Source of the DNA: Schistosoma haematobium
Taxonomy: Eukaryota; Platyhelminthes; Trematoda; Strigeidida; Schistosomatidae
DNA: 64,000 bases
Direction of reading: 5' to 3'
Assembly: GCF_000699445.3 (NCBI RefSeq)
Contig: NC_067196.1
Coordinates: 7,311,616 to 7,375,615 of the forward strand
The notes beneath the pieces are model-generated. The model was not told the DNA's origin and ran no database searches. It saw only the letters and a program-made list of their open reading frames with translations. Of the stretch, positions 11,548 through 24,246 are shown one piece after another. Within the stretch, counting starts at the first letter, position 1, and the number at the start of each line of letters is the position of its first letter. Position numbers and translations under genes: made by a program.

Positions 11548-12570
11548 TCAACTTTTCGGAATATGTTTTTTGAATCGGACGTAGGCTCTCCTTTCTGTTC
11601 TACCAATGTAACTGCTTTGGCAGGCACATGTAAATTTGTATACACAGTTGGTGGTAACATGCAAGGGATACCTGTCGACTGTTGATTGTGTCAAAGAACA
11701 TGTTGTTTTGGTCAGGACAATCAATTTCGCTGCAGGATACGTTCTTGTCAGTGCAGTTTTTAGTCTCATATTGATTGATCCTGTGACATCGTCACCTTTG
11801 AATTGAAGTTGAATAAAAATAGGCTTTTTATTTGCTGTAATTTCTTTCGGTTTTTTATCTTCACATTTGCCGTATTTCTCAATAAATTTCAGTGGGTATC
11901 CGTTATTCTTTAAACATTTTTTAACATTCATAACTTCCTCTTCTAGTGTATCGGAAGTACATATTCTTTCTGTTCTGTGAAACAGTGTTTTGACCAGTGC
12001 CTTTTTGTAACTGATTGGACAAAAGCTATTGAAATTAAGATAACTACCATTCCATGTGTCTTTCTTATAAACTGAACGTTGAACTGTACCATCCTTTCTT
12101 CTTTTCATCGCGATATCGAGAAAATGGAACTTGTTTTCTTTTTCATGTTCCATAGTGAAATGGATATTCGGACGTGCTTCGTTGAAAAACTCTAGCAGAT
12201 TTATTGCATGTTGTTTATTATTACATACGATGAAGATATCATCAACATACCTCGAATAATACGTCATTTCATCAATCGCTCGTTTGAGTTTGGTTCTTTC
12301 GAGGTTAGCCATGAAAATATCTGCTAGGACAGGACCTAACGGACTTCCCATCGCTACACCGTCGATTTGTTTGTATATGATATCGTTGAACTGGAACTGA
12401 ACATCTTTTGTACAAATGAGTAATAGTCGTTTGAATTCTGGTACTGGTAGAGGTAGGATGTCAGAATGTTGACAAATTATGTCTATGGTTTCAAGAAGTG
12501 GTATTTTTGTAAACAATGATGTTACATCAAAAGAAACCAAAAACTTACCAGCAATATTTATGTGATTCAT
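11548..12570 (-). pseudogene. PLE-1 reverse transcriptase plus GIY-YIG endonuclease
   Basis: A 340-codon frame. Motif A is FLVSFDVTSLFTKIP (residues ~10-24), motif B is DGVAMGSPLGPVLADIFM (~69-86), and the catalytic box is YSRYVDDIFIV (~104-114), with Asp-Asp intact. A downstream block reads KFHFLDIAMKRR. A linker with KYGKCEDKKPKE leads to the GIY-YIG module: CVYKFTCACQSSYIGRTERR and then RFKKHIP. The frame stops just after this, and the missing nuclease C-terminus (with the conserved Glu) is found one frame over at 11245-11427. The open frame continues a few codons upstream of the first ATG to a stop near 12600. Confidence 0.85.
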
Positions 12571-12600
12571 GCTGTCAGCAAATACAAATGAATCCTTTAG

Positions 12601-13758
12601 TGTATAGGTGGCTAATCATTGACGCACTGGTTCTAACTTATCTGCCAACCATCGTGCAACTATTCAAATGATAACAGTTAGTGTATAGTGAATTAACTGT
12701 TTCTTACTACTAGTCTAAGTAACCTAAGTGAAACAATATGATCAATAGTTGAGTAAAACTCTAATTTACTCAGTAACAAAATATTATTTTTTTATAATGA
12801 CTGTAATTCACCTTATACGTTTTCAATAATAAGCAGCCTCTGACCAGAAATGTAGACATGGATACAAGTATATATATATATATATACCAGATTTTGCCAT
12901 ATATAATGAGACAAATCCATTCATGATTGTCTTCATAATAATAAATCACAAAACGAGAACATACATATGAATGAATTGAAAAAGAAAAGATAGTGAGGAC
13001 TGTTTTATACATACACACACACACACATACATAAATGCATGTATGGGGTAATGCATATAAAATATGAAAAATGTAAGATATTACAGTGCATTAGTTGTCC
13101 CTCCCCTGATGTTTTACTCTTTTTCTCATCAATTATACAAAAACCAACTATAACTTACATTTTCATAAAATTCTATAACTTCTTCTTCTTCTTCCTAATT
13201 TTTATCCATCAATTTTCTTTCATGATTGAAAGACCAGAACTAGAAGAGAATCTCTCACTCCATATCACAATAGATACACCATAAATAGAGAAAAGTCGAA
13301 ATTTTTTAAAAAAAAAGAATAGATACAACCCAAGGAACAAGACTTGTTTAAATAAACAATATGAACTATACAAAGTGTAATAATAATAAAGTAAATAATA
13401 GAATCGGGAATCCCTATCAATAAACCTTTCAATTTTCTTATCATTCATGGAGGGTCCTATGAACAAACATCATTATTATCAACACTGTCATTTACAATCA
13501 GAAATAGTATGTTGTTAGATAAATACGAGACAGAGAGTGATCATCATTGAGTATCAATTTGATAGATAGTTTTCTACTTAAGGAGTGGGGAAATAGAGCA
13601 AGAGAAGGTAATAATCATTCTGATTTATTGAATCGTTAAGCGAATATAGAAACTGAAAAGAATGATCAAATGGTAAGAAAAAACGGAAAAAAGGAGAGAT
13701 TTAATGTCTGGAATAAGCGAAAAGCACTGAGAATTCATATGTCAAATAAGTGAATTGT
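12601..13758. other. AT-rich sequence with microsatellites
   Basis: Holds a TA run near 12869-12888 and a CA run near 13011-13028. Frames at 12770-13466 are low-complexity and chance-like. The part nearest 13758 lies just downstream of the host gene's predicted poly(A) signal. Confidence 0.5.
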
Positions 13759-13764
13759 TTTATT
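13759..13764 (-). terminator. Candidate poly(A) signal of the PPxY membrane-protein gene
   Basis: AATAAA on the minus strand, about 125 bases after the TAA at 13889-13891. It is the first canonical hexamer I noticed downstream of the last exon. Confidence 0.5.
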
Positions 13765-13888
13765 GAAGAAACAAAACCGATACTACTTATAGCAAGATTG
13801 GCAAAAGAATCAACAGTAGTAGTACAAGAGGCAGAAGAAATCAAATTAAAAAAACAAACATTTTCAGCATTAAAGTTTTTTGCAGAAA

Positions 13889-14393
13889 TTACGAGGGATT
13901 AGTCTCAGTTCGTTCAGTATTCAAATTACTACCACTGTAAGTTGTAATCGTATTACTATTATTATTATTATTAGTAGTAGTAGCAGCAGTAGTAGTAACG
14001 GTATCTTCTGTTTGAAGACTAACTTGAGCAATATTCATTTCATTCCCTGACATAATTGAATCATCATTTTCACGATTTGTCTTCATTGCATTTGTCGCTG
14101 CGACAATCTCTTCATAACTAGGTGGAGGTGGTGTTGTATTCGATGATTTTACATTTAAAATTTGACTTGATGTAGCATTCTGTTCACTAGTGTACAATGT
14201 AGAATTGAATCGACCAGTTTGATTTGAGGATGATTTAGATAAAAAAGAAGGATTTGTGATTTGTTCATTTGGTGATAAATTAAAACGAAATGCATCCGGT
14301 ATTGTTGAGTTATTATTATTATTGTTGTTAGACTCGGTTTCAATGGCAGATAGTTTTACAACATCTGTATATGCAGGGGGTAAATCTAAGTTT
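13889..14393 (-). CDS. Last coding exon: PPxY-containing cytoplasmic tail of a putative membrane protein
   Basis: This exon codes 167 residues plus the last base of a split Gly codon. It opens NLDLPPAYTDVV and later has TTPPPPSYEEIV: two PPxY motifs (model residues ~311-314 and ~396-399), the usual ligands of WW domains such as those of NEDD4-family ubiquitin ligases. The rest is Asn/Ser/Thr-rich with two poly-Asn runs from trinucleotide repeats. The acceptor is strong: a T-rich tract, then TTATCAAATAG, then the exon at 14393. The phase (1 base of a codon) matches the donor at 24801, which leaves GG. The longer frame upstream of 14393 is intron. No enzymatic domain is seen. It is interpreted as the cytosolic tail of the protein encoded at 24801-25221. 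Confidence 0.6.
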
Positions 14394-15249
14394 CTATTTG
14401 ATAACAAAAAAGTCGAAAAAAAGCACTGATTAGTACTTTCATTATAACATTTAGGCAGAATATAGTTTAAAATCACCAATGTAAACAGTTTACATAATGG
14501 CACAAATTTTATTAGACATTTATGGGGTTGGTGTATATGACCTAATCAGGAATCGAACTAAAGACCTACAGGCCTCACAATGAACAATAAATCTAAAGAA
14601 CTCTATGTTACAAAAATATTTCATCAAATGAGGAGCATATTGAATTAGTTCAACATACCATATCAACAATAAACTAAGAAGGCCAAACCAACTTTCACAT
14701 ATATATTTAAAATGAACCTAAATTGTCCTAAAACCCCAACTATCAAATCTTCTCTAACGGATAACTTTCTAGCTTACTTTCGATCTCTTATGAAGGGAAA
14801 GAACCCATTTTCAAGTGAAAAAGATTCAACACAATTAACTGAAATATGAAACATGATAACAACCATAACTACAAACTAATTTGATAACACACAGAAACCT
14901 ACTATTCGAATAACTACTTCTGTTATCTGTCCAGTTATATTCTGTTTGGTCTTTTTGATAATACTATTAAAAAGACTCAAAATTCATAAGAAATACAACT
15001 ATTGTGTACGAGAAGTATATTAGAAGCAAATGTATACATGATTACATGACTATTACCATCATACAAGAAAGACTAAATCTAGGGAAACATCAATTACAGA
15101 TGTTATTCGAAAAGTATTATCTTTTCGTTACTTTCGATAATTAATTGTAATCATAATGTGTGAAGAAAGTTATCAAATTTGAAAGCATCTTTTATCATAG
15201 ACTGATATCAGGAGACTACTACCAGTAGAAAGTATCAGATATCATCATC

Positions 15250-15350
15250 AGTATAGGGTTGTGAAAATTGTTGAGGTCTTATTGAGATCATGTTAGACCA
15301 CCATTGAAAACCTGGAAGCACTGTATGGACTTTTTGTCCTAATCCATAAC
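15250..15350 (-). repeat. SINE 3' fragment
   Basis: Minus fragment with GTTGAGGTCTTATTGAGATC and TAGACCACCATTGAAAACC. It is bordered by short inverted sequences (CAGTATAGGGTT left, AACCCTATATTG right) and lies head to head with the next, plus-strand copy. Confidence 0.7.
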
Positions 15351-15364
15351 CCTATATTGATAAT

Positions 15365-15695
15365 ATCATATGCTCACTAGTGATTAGATTCGAGAGGTAA
15401 TTTTCGGAGTTCCAGTGAGAAGCCGTGACCAGTAAAGTCCAACTGTGTTGGGTGTGAGGCACTTACCTACCGGGAAATGGTCAAGCAACAACGTAAATTG
15501 GTTGAAGTTAGACATTAACACTGTTAGATACCAGCTTACTGGTTAGCGATTAACCGTTCACGTGCGAGACCGAAGGTGTTAGTTTCGAATCCCGTGAGCG
15601 GGACCGTGGATGAGCAGTGCTCAGGAGACTCACAAGAGGACAAAATGGCCATCCAATGCTTCCAGGTTTTCAATGGTGGACTAACAGATTGAATA
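15365..15695 (+). repeat. Hammerhead SINE, long form, core mutated
   Basis: A long-form copy with an upstream module (about 190 bp), a tRNA-like part (A-box-like near 15535-15555, B-box-like GTTTCGAATCCC near 15583-15594), a hammerhead region near 15618-15670 and a 3' part ending near TGGTGGACTAACA. The ribozyme core reads CTCAGGA and GACAAAA instead of CTGAGGA and GACGAAA, so it should be inactive. Confidence 0.75.
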
Positions 15696-15956
15696 TTAAA
15701 ATTTGTTTATCCTAATCTTAATCAAGAAACTTAACTTCTCTTATAGGTACTTAACGATAAAAATCTTATTCTAAACTATACTTATGAGCTTTGAATTTCT
15801 AATGACTCTGAACGGAATTATTATTCTAATTAATTAATTATTACAAATGAACAAGTTCTTTTCTATAATGAGATTATGGATTAAAAACAATTAGTTTTGA
15901 TAACAAAATAGAATTCTATCAATTGCTCATTTATGAATATTTATTTATTTGTATCA

Positions 15957-16415
15957 GGAGTTTTGTGGAGATTGTAGTAATTTCAACAGTTGAGATCATG
16001 AGTCAATTGAAGCTAGACCATCATGGAAAAAAACTGGACCGCCGTTTCGTCCTAGTGTGGGACTTCTCGGCAGTGCACATCCACGACCCCGCCTCGCGGG
16101 ATTCGAACCCAGGACCTATCAATTTCGTGAGGAGCAGTGACCAGTGGAGTTCAACCGGGTCAGTTGTGAGGTAGTAACTCACTGATGACAATGGTGGATG
16201 TGTCGCTAAATTTCGTGGATTAGTTGAAGTTAGACATCAACACCTTTGGATGCCGGCTCAGTGGTCTAGTTGGTTAAGCGTCTGGCGCGAGAATGACAAG
16301 ACCTGGATGAGCATTGCTGAGTCCCACAATAGGACGAAACGACCGTCCAGTGCTTGCAGGTTTTCCATGATGGTCTAGCTTCAGTTGACTCATGATCTCA
16401 ACTGTTGAAATTTAT
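15957..16415. repeat. Head-to-head pair of hammerhead SINEs
   Basis: A minus copy (15957-16124) is joined directly to a plus copy (16125-16415). Both carry the same uncommon variant TAGACCATCATGG (most copies have CCACCATGG), which suggests an inverted duplication or exchange between arms rather than two independent insertions. The minus core has CCGAGAA for CTGAGGA. The plus core lacks three bases (GCTGA then GTCCC). The plus copy has a clear A-box-like GGTCTAGTTGGTTAAGCG near 16262-16279; the minus copy has the B-box-like GGGATTCGAACCC. Confidence 0.8.
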
Positions 16416-16671
16416 TTATTTGTTGAGAAATGATTTTAAGAAATATACATAAACCTGTACTTTAGCAGTGAATGTTTACATTAATTTATAACCTCTTAGA
16501 CATACATACAGAATAAATGCCTTTACATTTTACAGTTAGCTAAACTTACTACTTATTTTGAGAATAAAGATTAAATACAGATAAACAACCTAGAATGATT
16601 TATCTTAATAAATCTTGTTAAATTAGTTATCGTCAATGATCAAGTTGGCAGATATACTGGTACTGTGATGT

Positions 16672-16915
16672 ACGCTACTGATGTTGACAGTATGTATCAT
16701 CTATCGGAAGTGAAATGTCTAGAGGCAGAAAGTTAAGAAGATCAAAGTAAAGTGAACGAGAACAAAGAATGATTTGTATGAAAACAAAAGAACAATGAAG
16801 TTTGAGACAATTGATTGACATTTTGCAAATAAAGTATTTACTATATTGTTCAAAGATTTTATTAAGATGTTCTGTAATTTTGCATTCGATTGTCCTCACT
16901 TGTGTTCTCGTTCAC
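16672..16915 (+). repeat. LTR-like repeat T, copy 1
   Basis: One of four related units (also 54345-54512, 59288-59512, 63505-63828). They start near GCTACTGATGTYGAYAG, have a TATA-like stretch, a purine-rich middle, AAATAAAGTATTTAC (possible poly(A) signal) and end near TTCTCGTTCRC. This layout suits a solo LTR. Ends TACTGTGATGT and ACATTACAGTA of this copy are near-inverted. No coding region accompanies any copy. Confidence 0.6.
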
Positions 16916-17544
16916 ATTACAGTATTATTACTGACTAAACACAATTTGTTTATGGCCATTAGTTGAATATAATAAATGTATTTCATCGTTTCGTCGTAGG
17001 TTACAGGTCATTACACTTAATTGTTCTTTTTTCAGTTAATATGAAATCGATCGAACTGATTCTATGGAATTTTCGGTATCAAATGTATCGTTTGAATCGA
17101 AGTTAACGATTTCAACCATGATAATCTACCATTAACTCAATCAAACCAATATCCTGAAGCAAATGATATCAATTGGATACATGAAATTGACACACTTGCA
17201 CATTGATTTAACATCGCACAATTCAAAACACCAAGTGATAGAAGACAAAAAAAAGAAGAGAGGAATAACACTCAGTGTACTGAACTTGTTGAGAAGCGCT
17301 ATACTTACATTATGAATATCAATTAGAAACAACTTAAATGATAAGTAGAATGAAGTAATAAATATCAAGATAGGGAATAGGTTTATTAAACAAGTTCTTT
17401 AATAAAAATACAATTCCATAGTTTATATTTAAAATACTATGAAAAGAAATCATCAAAAGATACAAACTATTGAGTGAGAGAGAGGCGGAGAGAAACTGTA
17501 TGAAGTCAAGATAGAAATGTGTTTAATATCAGATGGGTTCTTTT

Positions 17545-17785
17545 TGTGGAGATTGTAGTAATTTCAATGGTTAAGATCATGAGTCAGTTGAAGCTAGACC
17601 ACCATGGAAAACCTGGAAGCACTGGACGGCCGTTTCGTCCTATTGTGGGACTCCTCGGCAGTGCGCATCCACGACCTCGCCCCCTGCGAGATTCGAACCC
17701 AGGACGAAACGGCCGTCCAGTGCTTCCAAGTTTTCCATGGTGGTCTAGCTTCAACTGACTCATGATCTTAACCATAGAAATGTGT
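17545..17785. repeat. Near-perfect 81-bp inverted repeat made from a hammerhead SINE
   Basis: Left arm 17561-17641 and right arm 17701-17781 are inverted copies with two mismatches; the spacer is 59 bases. The left part is a minus SINE reaching to the B-box region (ATTCGAACCC). The right part restarts at AGGACGAAAC on the plus strand. The shared AGGAC at the switch point (ACCCAGGAC of the minus copy, TAGGACGAAAC of the plus copy) looks like a microhomology template switch. The minus-strand hammerhead core is one base off (CCGAGGA). Confidence 0.9.
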
Positions 17786-18111
17786 TTGTTTTGTTTTTTT
17801 ATTATTAAAAATTTGACCTCAGTATCACATGTTTCTCAAAATAGAGTGAACAAAAAAAAGTGCTTTAGACAAAAATATTTCAACTTTATTCACTGATGTC
17901 AGATTTCATTGTTGTCAAGTTTATTATTATTAAAGTATGATAATATTAATATAGTGATTATATATCTATATATGTAACTTTTAAAGTCATGTTTTTTTTC
18001 TTCATATTGTCAATTAGTTTAATAGTACAAACAAAATTCAATGAGCACAACCTGAGAATAGAAATAAATCATTAGAACATGAAAACTTATAGAATAATCA
18101 TTAGATTAACT

Positions 18112-19140
<1,029 letters not shown>

Positions 19141-19194
19141 CTTCCTATTTGTAAATTAATTTATAATATCAGAAGTGGATATTGTGGATAGGTT

Positions 19195-19335
19195 CTGAGT
19201 TCGAATCTCGAGAGGTGGGATCGTGGATGCACACTGCTGACGAGTCCCACAATAGGAAGAAACGGCCGTCCAGTGCTTCCAGGTTTTTCATGGCAATTTA
19301 GCTTCAATTGACTCATGATCTCAACTGTTGTAATT
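19195..19335 (+). repeat. Hammerhead SINE, 5'-truncated, core almost intact
   Basis: Plus copy starting inside the tRNA-like half (GGTTCTGAGTTCGAATCTCG). The ribozyme has core CTGACGA at 19237-19243, GAAA at 19259-19262 and cleavage triplet GTC just before CAGTGC (stem I). The first stem-II pair is G/A instead of G/C because GGAC has become GGAA. The 3' part ends at ACTCATGATCTCAACTGTTG. Confidence 0.8.
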
Positions 19336-19659
19336 TATAATAATTTGAACCTATATTAGCCATTTTTAAATGACTTTAGGCATGAAATATGTTTAGTATG
19401 TAGCTAGTAGTGGAATCTACAATACAGGTTTTGTTTTATTTGACCACTTGTTAGCTAGATTTATCTGGATTCCAGGGTTAATGATGAACATACTGAGAGC
19501 TGAATCCAGTACGTTTCGATTTGAACACCAAGGCATTATGTACTGATAGGTTAAGTCTAGCTAGATGGTCACGAACTTGTTTAACATATGAAATTAACGA
19601 AAAACTTGTGACTAAAAGGTTTATTGAAGTAATCCTCTAAGGATGACACATAATGAAAT

Positions 19660-19735
19660 AAAAAAAATGTATGGCAACTTGAACCGATATACATATGTAC
19701 AGATTCTAGCTTATGACTACCTGACTGATTGAATA
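19660..19735 (+). repeat. Diverged LINE A 3' end
   Basis: A plus-strand relic of the last ~75 bp of LINE A: GTATGGCAACTTGAACCG, CATATGTAC and a final CTGACTGATTGAA matching the family's CTGACTGAC end. Confidence 0.55.
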
Positions 19736-19977
19736 TCTACAAACAAAAATGACAAATCTTTACTAATCTTTTTTTAAATAACAAATGTCATGAAAACTAT
19801 ATGTATTTCTGCATTAAGCACTAGATCAATATAGTAAATCTCATTAACTGAAGTGATAAGAACCTGTTAAATGTTACTCAATAAAAGATTATACATATTA
19901 ATCTTAACTGAAGTCTACTAAAATAATAATAAACGATTGAAAACTGGTGAGCAGCTATTTTATGGTATTTCAATAAT

Positions 19978-20418
19978 TGATATGATGGAAAGAAAAGTCA
20001 AAATTCGGTTGATTTACTCATTATGATTTCTGGTTCAACATTACATCCATTTTGATTCAATGTGATGATTATTGAGTGTAGTATTTGTTTTGTATTCCCA
20101 TATGACACTATTCTGTATAACACGATATTCTTGTACTCAATGGATATGAACTATACTCAGCATGTGATTAGTTATAACTCATATATGTGATTTCATCTTA
20201 ATTATTAGTCAAAGTGGGTGAACGAATCAATATATAAATGAGTGTACGCTCGAATAGGGTCGTCGCCGTTGTTGTCGTGTTTTGGAGGTTAATAAATCTT
20301 CACTTATACCAGTTTTTGTATTCCTACTTTTGCATCGTGGAAATTGCAAGGGTCTCTTGTTTCGAGTATAAGTGATAAACGATTCCGATAAAACAATCAG
20401 CGACGACCAGATATAACA
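19978..20418 (+). repeat. LTR-like repeat V, copy 1
   Basis: Homologous to 25550-25972 over its whole length. It starts TGATATGATGG and ends GATATAACA, so it has TG...CA ends. Inside are a TATA-like TATATAAATG (20231-20240) and AATAAA (20291-20296), in the order expected for an LTR (U3, R, U5). No internal retroelement region is attached, so a solo LTR is likely; the family is not identified. Confidence 0.55.
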
Positions 20419-20972
20419 CAGTAGCATAAAAAGAGCCAAGACAACTGACAAGTTATAACAATAATGTACTTCAAAAAGATCATCAGGAGAGAGAGAGAAA
20501 TGAGTGAAAGATATAATAATAACATTGTGTTTGTTCTGATATTTAACAAATAACTGAATACAAATGAACAGTTCGCTGCTTAACAGAATATGCTTTCACT
20601 ATGTCGATATTATTTTTAATACAACCTTAATTTTATGATTGACAACTCATACAATTACATTAAATATGATTTAATAACAATAATTTTTAACATGAAAATT
20701 ATGGAAGGGAAGTAAAATTTAACGACTTTAATGTTAATGAATAACAAAAGTTCCTTTTTAAATGTTACAGTAAAGAGAGACAACAACAACAACAACTATT
20801 ACTACAACAAAAAAGGAAGAATAGAGAAAGAAAACTGACATCAATTCACTTAGATCAAACACAACATTAAATCTTTGTTATATTTGATGGTATGTGAGGG
20901 GTCGAACTCAAAAATTAGAATTTCATATTTTCAAACTTTCAATAACTATGATTCATATTATATAATCTTAAT

Positions 20973-21445
20973 CAGTCAGTCAGTAACAACGTAGAACTTC
21001 GTACGTACATACAACAGTTCGAGTTGTCATACCACATTAGCACACAGATGCAGTTGTCGATTCAAATCTCATAGTGGTAGAGGTAGTAAAAGTATGAGCA
21101 GTAATCAGGAAGATTAGGGTTTGAATTTGTTATTCAAGGGGTATAATCCAGTGAAATAAATTTGGAAAGAGAAAAAGAAACAGAACATAAGGAATACAGA
21201 AGATTAGAATTTGGGAGAACACAAAGAGTGGATACACCTGCGCCATTGCAAACGATTTTGAGCCATATCATTCAAGGTCTCTAACCATCGGTTGCTATCA
21301 TCTCGCGGTCCCCAACCAGGTAGTCTACACCTACCAACATGGCTCAGTCCACTTGTCAGTGACTTCATGGATTTGTGCCATGTTTTGGTCTGGCTGCCCC
21401 TGGCTTTCTTCCAACCTACTCCTACATCATAAAACATCGCAGCCT
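20973..21445 (-). mobile_element. LINE family B 3' fragment
   Basis: A 5'-truncated insertion. After the CAGTCAGTCAG end and the 3' UTR, the minus strand encodes the polyprotein end: GVGWKKARGSQTKTWHKSMK, LSHVGRCRLPGWGPRDD, NRWLETLNDMAQNRLQWRR. It stops abruptly near AAACATCGCAG. Confidence 0.85.
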
Positions 21446-21639
21446 TAATAAGAAACTATAATTCGATGAGGCTATATGTTGCTTGATATGACTGAAGTTT
21501 ACAAAAAACCTAATAATTAATTTATGAATAAATGACTAAATGATATTGTGTTCCTTTCTGGATTAGTGAATTAGCAGTTAACGTATAGAAATTTCAAATT
21601 CTAATCCGAGCTTAGTTTAGCTTGAATAGCTGGATAACA

Positions 21640-22080
21640 ACATATAAACCATTCAATTTATGTGAAGGCTGGAATACTACCCAGGAGCTCAAACCTAAGC
21701 AGGTGGTTTTCTTAGGGAGACACTCCTCGACTCTTTGACCTAAAGGTCTAATCCACAAGTTGGTGGGGCAACATTAGGAGGTGCAGTCCCATGATAGTCG
21801 GTGACCAACAATAGGTTCATACGCCATTTGTTCCCTCAGAAAATTGGAGACCATATGCACCAGAGTTTTCAACTCCCCTAGGTGAATCCTCCATATCCAC
21901 CAACCCGGTTAAAGCGCCAGACATTCGCTTTCCATCCTCTCAATTTCGTAAACATCCCAGCCGCGAAAAGGTAGTGGGTAGGATATCCTTGGCAGTGGCT
22001 GTATACGCGTGGTCATATCAGGGCATTTCGAGGAGAGCGGACTCTTCCCATCCTCAGCTGTATCATGGCATTTGGAGGCT
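21640..22080 (-). repeat. Family R retroposon, copy R3
   Basis: Minus-strand copy, with landmarks CCTAAAGGTCTAATCC, GGTTCATACGCCATTTG and CATTTCGAGGAGAGCGGACT. More diverged than R4 next to it, and in the opposite orientation. Confidence 0.75.
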
Positions 22081-22481
22081 TACCACATAAATCTCCAAAC
22101 CAGACTGATAATAATAGTATTTATTTGGTAAAATAATTCATCAATTCAATTTCATACTGATGTTCACTTGTAAATAGTACTTTCTAGTAACACAGTATAA
22201 ATAATTAAGCCAAAACAACACCATTTATTATATTAAATTTCTAAGATTCACCTATAAAGATTCTTCTTACTGAATTAAACATGTACTACTTATGTAATAT
22301 GAGTTCATTTCGATCTTGTCCTGAAATTAATGTACTGTATACTCAGTTTGTCAAATTTGATTGAATTCATTGACAAAAGAACTTGATAGATACATGAATG
22401 GGAATGATCTATGATAGAAATGAATAATAATAAAACAAATTGTTCTTTTAAAAAACTAGATTCAGTTAGTTAGTTTGAATG

Positions 22482-22962
22482 CCCTCGAATGCCCTGGTAC
22501 GGCCGAGAGTGGGGAGAGTCCGCTCTCCATCTCGAAATGCTCTCACATGGCCACGTGTATATAACCTCTGCCAGGGAAGTCCTACTCACTGCCTTCTCGT
22601 AGCGGGGGTTTTGTTTACGAAGATGAGAGGATGAAAAGCGAATGTCTGGCTCTTTAACCGGATCCCAAAACAAATCAATGGTGCACATGGGCTCCGGTAT
22701 CCTGCGGGAACAAATGGCGTATGAACCAATCGGTGGTCAACACCTACCATGGGACTGAATCTCCTTACGATGCTCCACTGCCTTGTGGATCAGACCTTCA
22801 GGTCGAAGGCTCGGGGAGTGGCCCCCTAAGAAAACCACCTGCTTCGGTTTGGGCACCCGGGCAGTATCACAGCCTTCACGCATATCAAATGAGATTTGTG
22901 TGGCGCATATGTATTTGGTGCCTTTTTGTACCAATATCTGTGTGTTAAAATAAAATAAAATA
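22482..22962 (+). repeat. Family R retroposon, copy R4, with 14-bp target duplication
   Basis: The direct repeat AGTTAGTTTGAATG at 22468-22481 and 22963-22976 flanks a plus-strand unit of about 480 bp, from CCCTCGAATGCCC to TTAAAATAAAATAAAATA. The two target repeats are identical, so this may be the youngest copy here. The 75-codon frame at 22721-22948 is a repeat frame, not a host gene. Confidence 0.88.
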
Positions 22963-23114
22963 AGTTAGTTTGAATGAAAGACAGCTAGTCTTATTGTCAT
23001 TGGCGTGCAACAAACAATATGATCCAACTGTTCTAGGCACAGAAGTTAAAATCGAGTTAATGTACTCAACTTGAAGTTACAGTTTGCGTGTCAGGGTACT
23101 CAGCAATTTAAACC

Positions 23115-23205
23115 GAAGTTGATCAAACAAAACTTGAACTTGGGACCTTGTGGTTGAAAGTTGGATATCTTAACCACTAACAAACATACATGACATAAAA
23201 AAACC
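23115..23205 (-). repeat. Possible tRNA-like SINE relic
   Basis: On the minus strand TTAGTGGTTAAGATATCC resembles an A box and CCCAAGTTCAAGTTTTG a B box. No acceptor stem or anticodon arm folds convincingly, so it is not a tRNA gene. Confidence 0.3.
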
Positions 23206-23289
23206 AATTAGCCTTAAATTGTGAACTAATCAAATATGATCAAATTGGTATTTAAAACTAGTATATCAATATCCAAATAATTGTTTATA

Positions 23290-23800
23290 GTTTTTTTTTG
23301 TCAAATCGGTTTCTACGCCTCATATAAGCACAAAGAGATGGAATCAAAAAGGTGAATAACAAAGGAATCTAAATAATAGTAATATCAAGGATAGTAATCT
23401 TAAACATAAAGAATATGCTTCGAAAAGAAGGAATAAGTTACGGAATCAAAATGTAATTAACAATACTGGTAATTAGGGTCTGAAAGAAAACAGAGTCAAT
23501 GTATCTAGGTCACTTGAATCAAATTCGAATTACCTAACAACTAATCACTATTATCTCGCGAACACAAACCAGGTGGTAGTCAACAACCAGAAGCACCACT
23601 AAGATCAACAATGAGAGATCTCATGGATTGATACCATGTCTAGCTTGTTTTTAATCTATTTCTACACTAGTCAACATTAAGCTTCGAGGTAAGCGGTAGC
23701 TAGAAAATAAGTAGTATGTGTCCTAGCCACCTCATTTGATGAAGATTCACATTTTCATCGCCGTCTTTACTTAATAACCTACATAGAGACGGTAAATTAT
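23290..23800 (-). repeat. Old LINE A/B-like 3' relic
   Basis: The minus strand is recognisably collinear with the C-terminal region of LINE A (plus-strand blocks CAACAATGAGAGATCTCATGG, GTCCTAGCCACCTCATTTG, GATGAAGATTCACATTTTCA), but diverged and frameless. Confidence 0.5.
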
Positions 23801-23879
23801 AATCCAAACTAAAGCATACAAATGACTACGAAGTCACTTAATCACAATTATAGATGACTCTGAAATCAGCTTTAACAAT

Positions 23880-23950
23880 TTCATATCGATGTGCTAATAT
23901 GATAATGTCAACTTGAAATGATGTACATATGTGGCGTTTAACTGACTAAC
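23880..23950 (+). repeat. Diverged LINE A 3' end
   Basis: Plus-strand match to the family A terminus: GATGTGCTAATATGATAATG, GTACATATGTG and TTAACTGACTAAC. It lies in opposite orientation to the relic just before it. Confidence 0.45.
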
Positions 23951-24246
23951 AGTAAAGATTAAATGAATAACTTTTTATCGATCACCTCAAAAGTTCTGGT
24001 ATAAATGTACAGAAAATTTACAGTTTTTTGTACAATATAATAAACCAGTGGAGAACAAAACTGAAAGATGTACAAGTTTCTTTAGTTCAGTACTAATAAA
24101 TATAACCAAGATAATCCAAATCAAAGATTCTAGTCAGTTTAATTCTTGATGTTTTAATGCCAGACTATTGTATAAATCACCATACTAACTAAACAACTGT
24201 AATGTTTGATCGATAGTATTTACTTGATATTAAACATCAATTTCGA

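Larger units (their letters stand above)
10908..12600 (-). mobile_element. Penelope-like element (PLE-1), 5'-truncated
   Basis: A minus-strand element with the reverse transcriptase core and GIY-YIG endonuclease (about 11245-12600) followed by a 3' tail (10908-11244). A second copy at 61500-62690 shares the tail and the endonuclease half, which defines its extent. The N-terminal third of the RT is missing. PLEs are retroelements whose RT is related to telomerase and which use a GIY-YIG nuclease instead of the AP-like one. See the coding entries below. Confidence 0.85.

Noticed and set aside
13209..13466. Small hydrophobic frame near the PPxY gene
   Set aside because: Low-complexity AT-rich sequence; downstream of the poly(A) signal and without conserved features.
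16255..16300. Possible tRNA gene (GGTCTAGTTGGTTAAGCG)
   Set aside because: Only the A-box side of a SINE; no matching T arm and acceptor stem, and the same sequence recurs in other SINE copies.
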